From Sipunculus nudus (lineage: Eukaryota > Annelida > Sipuncula > Golfingiida > Sipunculidae), in NCBI GenBank assembly GCA_026874595.1, contig CM049322.1, positions 30,443,340-30,507,339 of the forward strand: DNA of 64,000 nt. The letters are read 5' to 3'. Below the pieces are notes generated by a model. It made no database searches. It was not told where the DNA came from and was given only the letters and a program-made list of their open reading frames with translations. Of this stretch, positions 49,347 to 60,964 are shown in pieces. How positions within the stretch are numbered: the first letter of the stretch is position 1; each line of letters opens with the position of its first letter. A program made the position numbers and the translations under genes.

Positions 49347-52300
49347 ATTAGCTCAGCTGACTATAAGTTATCTGAGCTATAGTCATGGTCCATTGTCCGT
49401 CGTCTGTCCTTCTGTCCGTCCGTCCGTCCGTCTGTCTGTCTGTCCATCTGGTTGTCCGTCCGTAAGACTGGCACGTTTCGACACCGTTGGACCTACGAAT
49501 CTGAATTTCAGCATACAGTTAGATGTCCCCATAATCTCCTACCATGCCAAAAATTGGGTCAATAGGACTTCGTTCCTTTGAGATATTAAGGAAAAACCTC
49601 AATTTTTGATTAGAAATCTATTTTCACACTTCAGGACTGCCTAATATCAAAACCACTAATCTGGTTTTCTTCATATTTACCATAAATATTCCTCTATATA
49701 GTTCCTATGTACATGCCATATATTAAGTCAGTACTATATAATTTAAAAAAGTTATGGGCCCAAACATAATGGACTTTGTAAAAAAATCAGGAAGATATTT
49801 GGTCACTTAAGACCAAAAGTGTTAAAGGTAGGGACTTTTTTCAAGTAAAACAATTTTAATTAATCAAAATTTAATTGTATACCAAAAATTAGATCAAAAT
49901 TTGTTAAATTTTTTTAAATATTGGCAAAAATATAAAAATGGTACCTTAAATTTTGCCAAACTTTGGCCATGGCACGTTTTCTTCCTGTAAGTACTGTGAA
50001 TTTAATTTTCACACCATGTATACATAAGGATTTTATCTGTTAAAATCTGAAATTTGAAAATAAAAGCTGCAAAATTAGGCTAGTTATTGAATTTTTTTGG
50101 AGGCTCTTGTTGTATTCCTTTACATTGTCAAGCAGTCCACTTTGATGACTGTAGGTCATTCAGTGCACATCTCTATGCTCCCCAGGCTGTTGACATAATT
50201 TTAGATGTCCCCAAAATCTCCTACCATACAGAAAATTGGGTCATTAGGACTTTGTTCCTTCAAGATATTAAGGAAAAAAAACTCTGTCTTCCATAAAAAA
50301 AGCCATTGTTACACTTCAAGGCTGCCTAATATCAAAACCACTGATCTGTTTTTGATCGTATTTAGTATTCACATTCTTTTATACATTTTCTATGAACATA
50401 CCAAAAATTAGGTCAGTATTGAGTATTATTTTGAAGTGATGGGCCAAAACATAATGCAATTTTTAAAAAAAATCAGGAATATATTTACTCACCTAACATG
50501 AGAATTGCTGAACCTAGAGACTTTTTTTCAGTAATATAACTTTATTTAATCAAGATTCAGTTGTTTACCCAAAATTAGATCTGAATTTTGCAAATTTTTC
50601 AAGTTATTAGCATAAATAAAAAATCAATACCTTAAATTTTGTCCAACTTTGGCACTGTTGATTTAATTTTCCCAGCATATATGCATAAGGATTTAATCTT
50701 TTAAAATCTGAACTTTCAAAAGAAATTGATTGGAATGAATAGCTTTTATTCATGTTTTCATACACCATGTCAAGTGTTGTTTACATCTGGCCCACCTAGT
50801 AGTACAGCCTTCACTTGCATTATGTAACCCACCCCAGGCAGCTTACCTTGGCCCAGCTTGGCCACTACTAGCAGGCTTCCGCTGTGCCCTGCTCTCATCC
50901 CCCCCCCCCAAGCTGGTGCATAAACTAGATGAATGTTATGATTTTTCTGTATTTTATTTTATTCTTGGACATGCTACATTTTAGATTTTGTATTGAACCA
51001 CCAGGGTTACAATGATTAAAGTGTACATTTAATTGTGTCCACAAAGTGGTGTTTTGCTGTGAAAGTGGGGATGTTCATGAGATAAGTAATTCCTTACTTC
51101 AGAAGAGTAAAAACTTCACCAGGTGGAAATTGACTATTAATTCCAGTAATTAATTTAAACTGGGATAGTAATTAGCACAATGATATTGTTTGTCCCTCAT
51201 TCAACCAACAGTGTGTATACTTTATTTGAAAAGATGTTTTATTTTATCAAATTTACTTTTATTTTATTTTGGTGAATAAAATTAAGCATGTCCTGAAAAC
51301 TCCATTGTGCAAAACTTTTTAATAGTGATTCAAGGAATATTCTTGTAGATTCCATGTTGTGGCTTTATTTTCTTCTTAAATCAGTTTAAACATTTATAAT
51401 AAAATATATGTGTAAGCATAATATGACCCAATGTATGTTACTCTGTATATATAATGATTGCAACTTTTGCAACAATTCTAATATTTTAACTTATATTTTC
51501 TGGTTTTTTAAATTAAAAATTTATAAACCTGTAAATAAAAAAATGATTCAGATAAAAACTTCTTAATGGAAAAAGTGGATCTGCTAAAAAAATAGGATTA
51601 TATATAAACTTAAATGCATTATTCTCTTGAAAGTGAAATAAAGGTATTAGTCCATTCTGTCCACTTGCCTGTCCATCTGTAAATTTTTGTATGCAACACA
51701 GTATCTCAAAACTTTTACTGTTTTTCTTCATGACAGTCTTGTCAGAGTATTAGTTTGCAATCATATATTTAGAACTTTACTATAACCAAGTAGGAGGGCC
51801 CCTTTCCTCTTAGCTTTTCATATTCTTATATAAATGAAAAACATTACAATAGTATATTTCTACATCCACCTTCGTGCTGCCCTCACTTTTCCCTTCTCCG
51901 AACCCCATCCCAAAGTCAGCCTCAGTAAGCAAGAACAAGATGAATCAGATATATTCATACTTTAATATTTGTATCCGCCAAAACGAAGTTTTGCGGATAC
52001 TATGTTTTTCACCGGGTTCCGCAAAACAAAATTTTTACACAAATGTAGCCCTGGGATAGCTTTATAACATACACAACAAAAGGTGGCGCCACCTGCAACC
52101 ATGTTTGCACAGTGTCCATCTGTTCATCTGCCTGGGGTTAAAATCACTTATATCTCTGCAGTGGTTTGACTAATTCACCTAAAATTCGGCATGCGTATAC
52201 ATCCTAGATAGCTTTCTCGATTTTTTGACAGGTGGCACCACCTACATTCACGTTAACCCTCCACACATAAACCCATATATCTCGGGAACCGTTTGACCGA

Positions 52301-53725
52301 TCCAGAAAAAAAATTTACACAAATGTAGCCCTGGGAATGCTTTATAACATACACAACAAAAGGTGGTGCCACCTGCAACCATGTTTGCACAGTGTCCATT
52401 TGTTCATCTGCCTGGGGATAAAATCACTCATATCTCTGCAGTGGTTTGACTAATTCACCTAAAATTCGGCATGCCTATACATCCTAGATAGCTTTCTTGA
52501 TTTTATGACAGGTGGTGCCACCTACATTCACGTTAACGCTGCAGACATCCAAGCTCATATCTCGGGAACCATTTGACCAATCAGGAAGAAAAATTTACGC
52601 AAATGTAGCCCTTGGATAGCTTTATAACATACACAAAAATGGTGGCGCCACCTGCAGCCATTTTTACACAGCGTCCATCTGTTTGTCTGCCTTTGGTTAA
52701 AATCACTCATATCTCTGCAGTGGTTTGACCAAATTACCTGAAATTCAGCATGCTTATACATCCCGCATAGCTTTCTTGATTTTATGACAGGTGGCGCCAC
52801 CTACATTCACGTTCACGCTGTAGACATCCATGCTTATATCTCTGGACTCATTCAACCAATCAGGAAATTTTTTTTACACAAATGTAGCCCTTCGATAGCT
52901 TTATAACATACACAAAAATGTTGGCGCCACCTGCAGCCATTTTTGCACAGCGTCCATCTGTTTGTCTGCTGTGGGATAAAATCACTCATATCTCTGCAGT
53001 GGTTTGACTTTTCCACATGAAATTTTGCTTGTGTATATATCTTGGATAGTTTCAAATAACAGGTGGCGCCACCTACAATCATGTTTATGTGGCAGAGATC
53101 CATTCTAATATTTAACACATGTAACTCTATATCCCCTTGCCACTCAATCCATGCCTTACTTCACCCGTCCTTCTCTGATTTTGGCGGATACACGTAGTCG
53201 CTTGTCGACTACCCGTATTCTAGTTTGTATAACTATTCGTCCATAGGTACCTATGTACATGCCAGAAATTATGTCAATATTGTGTAATATGTAGACATAG
53301 TGGGCATCACAATAATGTACCTTGTCAAGACTAAAGAGATATTGTGTCATACAGTCACATATTCATAAATCACTTCATCAGCATAGTTAATCATAACATC
53401 ATATCTGTCAAATTGAACACTTGCAGACCACCATTCTACTACTGCTTATTACTGCTGTCATTGCATTCATATTTGCTCAAATATATCACAATTTTCAACC
53501 CCTCCTAAATAAATAAAAAATAAACCACTTTATTTGACTCTATTAATCCATCAGTCAGGTAATTTCATTTTTCATTTACTCACATATTACATTAAATTCC
53601 TTTATAATAGCCCAACATGTACATGATATTCACAAGCTTTATCGACTCAATATAGGATCACAGTGGAGAAACATTTATAGTCCAATCACGATCAGCTGAG
53701 CCCCGTGACCCATGGGTCCCTTGTT
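49347..53725 (+). mobile_element. B-type element (subtype D) with nested X element
   Basis: The 5' hairpin and CCGT/CTGT run at 49347-49465 are followed by B body units, the D segment homologous to 20078-21325 (about 50430-51655), the nested X element, and a 3' end at 53693-53725 (CAGCTGAGC, TGACCC-A-TGGGTC, CCCTTGTT). No coding sequence. Confidence 0.6.
51969..53223 (+). mobile_element. X-type Helitron2-like element (copy 2)
   Basis: It has the same ends as 25703-26877: GTATCCGCC at 51971, inverted GGCGGATAC at about 53183, hairpin GTAGTCG/CGACTAC, ATTCTAG at 53217-53223. The body has more repeat units, with perfect GGTGGCGCCACC at 52082, 52641, 52790 and 53062. Confidence 0.8.
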
Positions 53726-54488
53726 TTATGGAATCCTAGCAATAAACTTAGTTTCCTAGATATCTGAATATTTTAATATATATCACCACATATAAGAGCA
53801 AGTGTTTGTTCTCATAATATATGGATGTGTACCTTGATTTAGGATGGCTTTTTGTTTTATTTCAAGACTCATAGTCATGCTTTCTGCATTTCTTTTCTTT
53901 CAGGTTTGGCAGTTTACCTACCCTGCTGACCCCATTGAAAAGCAGAGTGATAATAAAAAAATATTGGTCTTTCTAATTTGCATATCTATAAATCTGATAT
54001 GAGGGCCTGGACATGCCTTTTGAATTATTTTGGGCATTCATTACTGGATAATTTGCCCCAAGTTTGGTCTCTTATTGGAGAATGTGGGATATCAAATGTC
54101 ATACTTGTCAGAAATCCATTATGTCTGCCAGTTAGCCACCTTAGAAATTCTTTCTTCAGTGCGGTTTCAGTAATTTTTCTTTAATGTTTGGTCTGATTTA
54201 GAGAATGTTTGTTGTCTGATTTCAGACTTGTCAGAAGTCCAATATGGCCACCAGGCAACCATCTTTTAATTCCTTTTGATCATATTATCTCAAGAATAGT
54301 TAAAGTGAATGCAGTTGGATGTATGTTTATGTAATCTTGTAAAGGATTGGGTCAAATATTTCTGAATAAATATTATCATCATTTATAAAATAGCAGTATG
54401 GTTGGCTTGTATTGAATAAAAATTCATACAGAAGCACCTGTTTCTCAATAATTCTTGCATGTATTTCCTTGATTTTTGCTATATATTT
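53726..54488. repeat. Duplicated segment S, left part (copy 2)
   Basis: 54078-54451 matches 25328-25702. The extra left portion (53726-54077) is kept only here and includes a pyrimidine-rich tract ending in CAG (about 53890-53905). The X-insertion site is empty at 54447-54462. A Y element follows at 54487-54489. Confidence 0.8.
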
Positions 54489-57082
54489 GTATCCCCAGAC
54501 AAAGTCGGGGGATACTATGTTTTCAAACCGGTCCCCCCGCTGCCGCCGCATATAAATCTTGTTGCCGTGATAACCCAAAAAATATTTCACAGAACTTTAC
54601 CAAACTTGGTATATGTATAGATATGGGTAAGAGGACGACGCCTATTTAAAATGAGGTCATGACCTTTACTAGGAGAGTGTCCTTGACCTTGAATAGGTCC
54701 AATTTTGTGGAAAATCACACAAATTCTTTAATATCTCAAGAAATCTTGCATGGATTTATCCCAAAATCAAGTTGATGGAAGATCATGGATAGGGTTGTCA
54801 TGTTCCAGAAACAGGTGGCGCCACCTATTATTCTTTACTTGTTTTCGTGCCGTTTAATACCCCCAAAATTGCCACCTTACAGTACTGTGAGCATTATAAG
54901 TCAAAAACTAATGGACAGATTTCTTTTATATTATGCATATACATAGGTATGGGTTATGGGATGATGTTTATTTAAATTGGGGTCATAAACTTTCCTATGA
55001 TAGTGGCCTTGACCTTGAATATTGCCATATATGGTGAAAATCACACACCTCTTATGATATCTCCAGTGTTGATAGCCATATGGATTTCAGACATGACTTA
55101 TGTATGGCCCACCACTAAAGTAAGAACCCTATAGGTTCTAGGGTCATGAGGTCAAAGGTCAAGGTCACTAGACTGGCATTTTAAAAGATACTGTGGATGC
55201 ATTTTAAGCCAAACTTTCATCCCAGGTCTTCCATCTTGAATATATAGCTCACTTGCCAATAGTGGATGATCCATATAAATTTTGGGGTGACAAGGTCAAA
55301 GGTCAAGGCCACAGGAGCTATCTGTCTAAAAATTAGTTTCTGGATGATAATTCCTGCTTTTATTGATGTATTGATTTCAAATTTGACTTATATATGTCCC
55401 ATTGAAAAAGCAAGACTCCAATTGATTTTGGGGTCATGAGGTCAAAGGTCAAGGTCACAGGAAACCTCTTTAAAAAGATTATGGATGCATTTTCAGCCAA
55501 ACATTTCATCTCAGACCTTTCATCATGCAAATATAGTTCACCTGCCAAGAGAGGAAGAACCCTATCAATTTTGAGGTCAAAGGTGAAGGTCACAGAGCCA
55601 TCTGTCCACAAATTAGTTACTGGATGATAATTCCTTCTTTTATTGACGATGGATTTCAAACTTGGTTGGTATTTGACCAATTGGAAAAGCAAGACCCGAA
55701 TTGATATCTGGGTCATGAGGTCCAAGGTCAAGGTCACAGGAAACCTCTTCAAAAAGATTGTGGATGCATTTTCAGCCAAACAATTCATCTCAGACCTTTC
55801 ATCTTGCACATATATTTCACCTGCCAAGAGAGGAAGACCCCTATCAGTTTTGAGGTTACAAAGTCAAAAGGCAAGGCCACAGGAGCCATCTGTCCAAAAA
55901 TTAGTTTCTGGATGATAATTCCTTCTTTTATTGATGTATGGATTTCAAACTTGACTTGTATTTGACCCATTTTAAAAGCAAGACCCGAATCGATTTCTGG
56001 GTCACGAGGTCAAAGGTCAAGGTCACAGGAATCTTCTTAAAAAGATTGTGGATGCATTTTCAGCCAAACATTTCATCTTAGACCTTTCATCTTGCAAATA
56101 TAGTTCACTTGCCAAGAGAGGAAGAACCCTATCAATTTTGAGGTCAAAGGTGAAGGTCACAGGAGCCATCTGTCCACAAATTAGTTTCTGAATGATAATT
56201 CCTTCATTTATTGATGTATGGATTTCAAACTTGACTTGTATTTGACCCATTGGTAAAGCAAAACCCGAATTGATTTTGGGATCATGAGGTCAAAGGTCAA
56301 GGTCACAGGAAACCTCTTTTAAAAGATTGTGGATGCTTTTTCAGCCAAACAATTCATCTCAGATCTTTCATCTTGCACATATAGTTCTCCTGCCAAGAGA
56401 GGAAGAACACTATCAATTTTGAGGTCACAAGGTCAAAGGTGAAGGTCACAGGAGCCATCTGTCCAAAAATTAGTTTCTGGATGATAATTCCTGCTTTTAT
56501 TGATATATGGATTTCAAACTTGACTTGTATATGTCCCATTGGGAAGCAAGACCAAAATTGATTTTGGGGTCATGAGGTCAAAGGTCAAGGTCACAGGACA
56601 CATCTTTAAAAAGATGTGGATGCAGTTTCAGCCAAACATTTCATCTCAGATCTTTCATCTTGCATATATAGTTCTCCTGCCAAGAGAGGAAGAACACTTT
56701 CGATTTTGAGGTCACAAGGTCAAAGGTGAAGGTCACAGGAGCCATCTGTCCAAAAAAATTAGTTTCTGGATGATAATTCCTGCTTTATTGATGTATAGAT
56801 TTCAAACTTGACTTGCATATGTCTCATTGGAAAAGCAAGACCCAAATTTATTTTGGGGTCATGAGATAAAAGGTCAAGGTCACAGGACACATCTTTAAAA
56901 AGATCAAGGTCACAGGACCAGCATCTTCAGCAAGATTGTGGATTGTTAGATGGAAGAAACAATAAATATGCCAAGTGTCAGTATATGCTGCTAAAAATGG
57001 GGGACTATTCTTAAACGGTAAAGGAGTGGAGGCTACTATGTCTGGGGATACTCTGGCACATGCGGTGCCAAGAAATGTCTAG
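54487..57082 (+). mobile_element. Y-type Helitron2-like element, complete
   Basis: The 5' end GTATCCCCAGAC (54489) is repeated inverted as GTCTGGGGATAC (about 57040), followed by the hairpin GGCAC-ATGCG-GTGCC and the terminus GTCTAG (57077-57082). The body has roughly eight units of about 290 bp, each with two AGGTCA-rich clusters and CCATCTGTCCAAAAATTAGT. One GGTGGCGCCACC lies at 54824. The empty site in the paralogous segment (26904) defines the insertion. Minus-strand open frames are repeat artefacts. Confidence 0.8.
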
Positions 57083-57366
57083 TTTGATCTTATATTTGCC
57101 CTTTGTGGTATTCCTTTTGAGACTGACAGGTTTCAAGCAAGCTGTTGGAATAGTTCCTGATAGCTTAACAATCATGCATTTTCCTTAGACCATCAATTCA
57201 CTGTGTTTAACCAGACATAGGTGTTATATATTTCTGTTGTCATAGAAAATTTTCAACAAATTGGCAAATTGGTTCTTCAAAATTTGACTGGAAGTTGTGA
57301 ATCTCAGTCCATGATGTCACAGGTCATGCTTGGCAGCTGAGCGTCATGACCCATGGGTCACTTGTT
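57083..57366. repeat. Duplicated segment S, right part (copy 2), with E-type 3' terminus
   Basis: It matches 26911-27197 and ends at 57334-57366 with CAGCTGAGCGTC, the palindrome TGACCCATGGGTCA and CTTGTT. Confidence 0.8.
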
Positions 57367-57370
57367 TACA

Positions 57371-57653
57371 GATTTTTTGCTCGGCTGACTATAAATCATC
57401 TGAGCTATAGCCGTGGTCCATTGTCCGTCGTCCGCCTGTTGTGCCATCCGTCTGTCCTTAGATATGGCATGTTTTGAAACCGTAAGACCTAGGAATCCAA
57501 AATTTAGCTTAATGTTAGATGTCCCCAGGATCTCCTACCAAGCTGAAAACAGGGTCTTTGTGACTTTGTTTCCTTTGTGAAATTAAGGGAAAACCTCAAT
57601 TTTTTATTAAAAACATATTTTCACACTTCAGGACTGCCTAATGTAAAATTAGG
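57371..57653 (+). mobile_element. B-type element, 5' fragment
   Basis: A diverged 5' hairpin (TTGCTCGGCTGACTATAAAT), a short CCGTCC stretch and the beginning of the first body unit, cut off at about 57650. Confidence 0.65.
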
Positions 57654-58300
57654 ACTGTAAAATTTATGAAATATGATATGACACTTTTATTTTTGTACAT
57701 TTTTTATTACTATAAATTACATATTGTTTGGCAGGTCCTTACTGTTATAGTTATATACAAACTACTTTATATATTATAAGCCAACTTAGGTGTCACAGCC
57801 ATTGATTACATCATAAACATTGGTGATGATATATCATTCATATATCAATCTGTAACAGACTTATGGTAATGGAAAATAAAAGGATCAAATTGTTAAATTT
57901 GTAAAGGCAAAACTAGTTGTTTTATAGTAATATTCTTTTTTTTGCTTTTCAGGCCCTACAACACAAGGTATGTTTTTTTAATTTATATTTATATGTACCA
58001 TGATTGACATAATAATGTGATAGCTTGTTGTCAGCAGCCCTGGCCAGGAGGGTTTGAGCTGACGTTTTTGTATAAGTACTTGAGTGAATACAATAGTTAC
58101 AGCAAATCGTGTGTCTTCGTATCGCTCGTTGTGCATTTGTTCCAAGTCAGGAGCAATTGATGTGAATGGAATTATTGTGGCAATCAGACTAATATGAATA
58201 TTCCAATACACCTCTGAGACAGCTTTTGAAAAAGCAAACAGTTCAACTCGATTTCATTCACAATTTAAACCAAATGGGCAAGATGTCATGATTTATGGTT
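57654..58300. other. Non-repetitive-looking AT-rich sequence
   Basis: No gene recognised, apart from a possible microexon at 57953-57967. This may be true host intronic or intergenic DNA. Confidence 0.4.
57953..57967 (+). other. Candidate 15-nt microexon
   Basis: GCCCTACAACACAAG is preceded by a pyrimidine-rich tract ending TTGCTTTTCAG and followed by GTATGTTT, giving a strong acceptor and donor. It is 15 nt and would add A-L-Q-H-K in one frame without a stop. No partner exon is visible. Confidence 0.3.
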
Positions 58301-58970
58301 TAAAATTTACAGTGTTTGTGATATTAAAACATGATATGTTGGGGAGGTTCTGGTTCAGCTCCCCCTAGTGATCATATCCGGAAAAAAGGAAAAATCATTT
58401 CGATATATTAGTGTAAGACATAAGTTATATCAGTTTCAAAAGGATTCCATCAAAACTGTGGCCTGTAGAATGCTATATGTAAGACGCAAGAGCAAGCAGG
58501 GGAATTTGAGGACAACTGACAAACAGACAGACATACTGACAATGTGACACAAGATAGTGACCAGATGACTACACCAGGTTATGGAGAAGACTCAGAGAAA
58601 GAAAATAAGCAAAAGTTTCTGTAACTGAGGCTTATAATTTTGGAGATATGGCCGAAATATGATAAGTTGATAAGGTTTGCATCAAGCACCCCCTAGCGGC
58701 CTTATCTGAAAATTGAAAAAACAAGTTTGAGATAATCATGAAAGACTTGCAATATATCAGTTTCAAAAAGATTCCTGCAGAACTGTTGCCTCCAGGGCAA
58801 AATAAAGAAAACTCGCAATATCTCGTTCGACGAGATATAATACGAGATATTGCGAGACTTGTCATAAAATCATGTAGTACTAATTGAATGCTACCTAATG
58901 CAAAAAACTAGACCTCTCTAGCGTTAAAACTGACAAATTAGTGCATTGATTTTCAAATATCCTCATTTTC
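58301..58970 (+). repeat. 330-bp satellite units (left block)
   Basis: About two units matching 61510-63200: GTTATGGAGAAGACTCAGA, GGAGATATGGCC, GCACCCCCTAGCGGCC, GTTTCAAAAAGATTCC. A 15-bp inverted repeat lies at 58812-58856. Confidence 0.7.
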
Positions 58971-59410
58971 TGAAAAAATGTGTTGCTATGGAAACGTTAA
59001 ATTTGAGTCTGGTACCCACCAGAAGAAAGGCCATTGGAAGACGATTAAAATGAGCTATAGTTTTAGTACATACGACTAATTGTTACATAGATATGAAGAA
59101 AACCCGTTTAGTATACTTTTGATGACCTTGACCTTAACCGTTGACCTATATTAACCAAAAACAATAGGGCACCTAGAAATTTTGTTTTCCATTATCCCTG
59201 TAAGTTTCAAGGTGATTGTGGCAAAATTGTGGCCAGGACAGCGCAGACAAACAAACAAACAGACAGACAAGATGACCAGAGGTCACGCGCTTGCCGGAAA
59301 TGGAAATGATACAGACAGATAGACAGAGAGTGCATGTAGAAACAGTCATATGAATGAGCAACATTGTGGGGGCAGCAGAAACGGATAATATGTTTATTTA
59401 TGCATGCTGA
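58971..59410 (+). repeat. Linker module M (copy 1)
   Basis: Shared by three places (here, about 60965-61400 and 63238-63825): a GGAAACG/GGTTACGGC start, GACCTTGACCTT, AACAATAGGGCACCTAGAAA, GTAAGTTTCAAGG, ACAAACAAAC runs, CGCTTGCCGGAAAT. Confidence 0.75.
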
Positions 59411-60964
59411 CCTTTAACAGCTGCATATCTTTCTAGTGTAAAAGGGACCAAGTTCAAAATTTTTCATGAAATCCCGTTAATCTCGTTTGACAAGAAGCAG
59501 TGAGACGTTTTCAGGTTTGTCATGTCAAGCTGGCCAAATGATATGAAATGCCGAAAACTAGACCTGTCTAGCTATAAAAGCCGCTGAGTTATAAGCATTT
59601 GCATGAAATGTCATGTTTTCTCGTTTGACGGGAAATGGTGCGAGCTTTGGCGAGATTTCCAGTTTTGTCATGTCAGGTTTGTCAAATATTACAAAATGCC
59701 GGAAACTAGACCTGTCTAGCTGCAAAAGTCGCCGTGTTATCAGCATTTACGTGAAATCATGTTTTTTTTCTCGCTTGACGAGATATTGTACGAGATTTGG
59801 CAAGACGAGCAGTTTTATTATGTCAAGACGGCCAAACGTTACGAAATGGCGAAAACTAGATCCGTCTAGCTGTAAAAGTCACCGAGTTATTAGCATTTAT
59901 GTGAAATCTCCTTTTTTATCGTTTGACGAGATATGGTGCAAGATTTGGCCTGACTTGCATATCTATCGTGTCAAGCTGGTCATGTGGAAGGAAATGCCGG
60001 AAACCAGACCTGTCTGGCTGTAAAACTGGCCCAGTTATAAGCATTTCCCTGAAATTTCGTGTTTTCTCGTTTGACGAGATACGGTGCGAGATTTTGCCAG
60101 ACTTGCATATCTGTCGTGTCAAGCTGGTCTAGTGGAACTAAATGCCGAAAACCAGACGTGTCTAGCTGTAAAACTGGCCCAGTTATAAGCATTTCCGTGA
60201 AATCCCCTGTTTTCTTGTTTGACGAGATACGGTGCGAGATTTGGCCTGTCTTGCAGCTCTGTCGTGTCAAGCTTGTTTGGTGGAACGAAATGCCGAAAAC
60301 CAGACCTGTCTAGCTGTAAAAGTCGCCGAGTTATAAGCATTTCCGCGAAGTCTCGTTTTTTCTCGTTTGACGAGATATGGCACGAAATTTGGCGTGACTT
60401 TCAGTTCTGTCGTGTCAAGCTGGTCATGTGGAACAAAATGCCGAAAACTAGATCTGCCTAGCTTAAAAACTGACAAAGTTACAAAAAATGGTCGTGTTAT
60501 TTCCAATTTCCATGATTTTTGCCCAAAAAATGTAACCATGGTAACGGCACTTGCATATCTGTCGTGTCAAGCTGGTCTAGTGGAACTAAATGCCTAAAAC
60601 CAGACGTGTCTAGCTGTAAAACTGGCCAAGTTATAAGCATTTCCGTGAAATCCCGTGTTTTCTCGTTTGACGAGATACGGTGCGAGATTTTGCCTGTCTT
60701 GAAGCTCTGTCGTGTCAAGCTTGTTTGGTGGAACGAAATGCCGAAAACCAGACCTGTCTAGCTGTAAAAGTCGCCGAGTTATAAGCATTTCCGCGAAGTC
60801 TCGTTTTTTCTCGTTTGACGAGATATGGCGCGAGATTTGGCGTGACTTTCAGTTCTGTCGTGTCAAGCTGGTCATGTGGAACAAAATGCCGAAAACTAGA
60901 TCTGCCTAGCTTAAAAACTGACAAAGTTACAAAAAATGGTCGTGTTATTTCCAATTTCCATGAT
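59411..60964 (+). repeat. About 148-bp satellite, with a three-unit higher-order repeat
   Basis: About ten units share TTATAAGCATTTCCGTGAAA, TCTCGTTTGACGAGATA, GTCAAGCTGGTC, AAATGCCGAAAAC and CAGACCTGTCTAGCTGTAAA. Blocks from about 60105 and 60551 are almost identical over roughly 440 bp, showing a trimeric higher-order unit. The many open frames on both strands are artefacts of repeat periodicity. Confidence 0.85.

Noticed and set aside
52082-53073. Prokaryotic-style operators at GGTGGCGCCACC
   Set aside because: The context is animal repeats; the palindrome is reported as a shared motif, with no operator claim.
55360-55827. 155-codon minus-strand frame
   Set aside because: It spans two Y repeat units and its translation repeats with the unit. 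No domain recognised.
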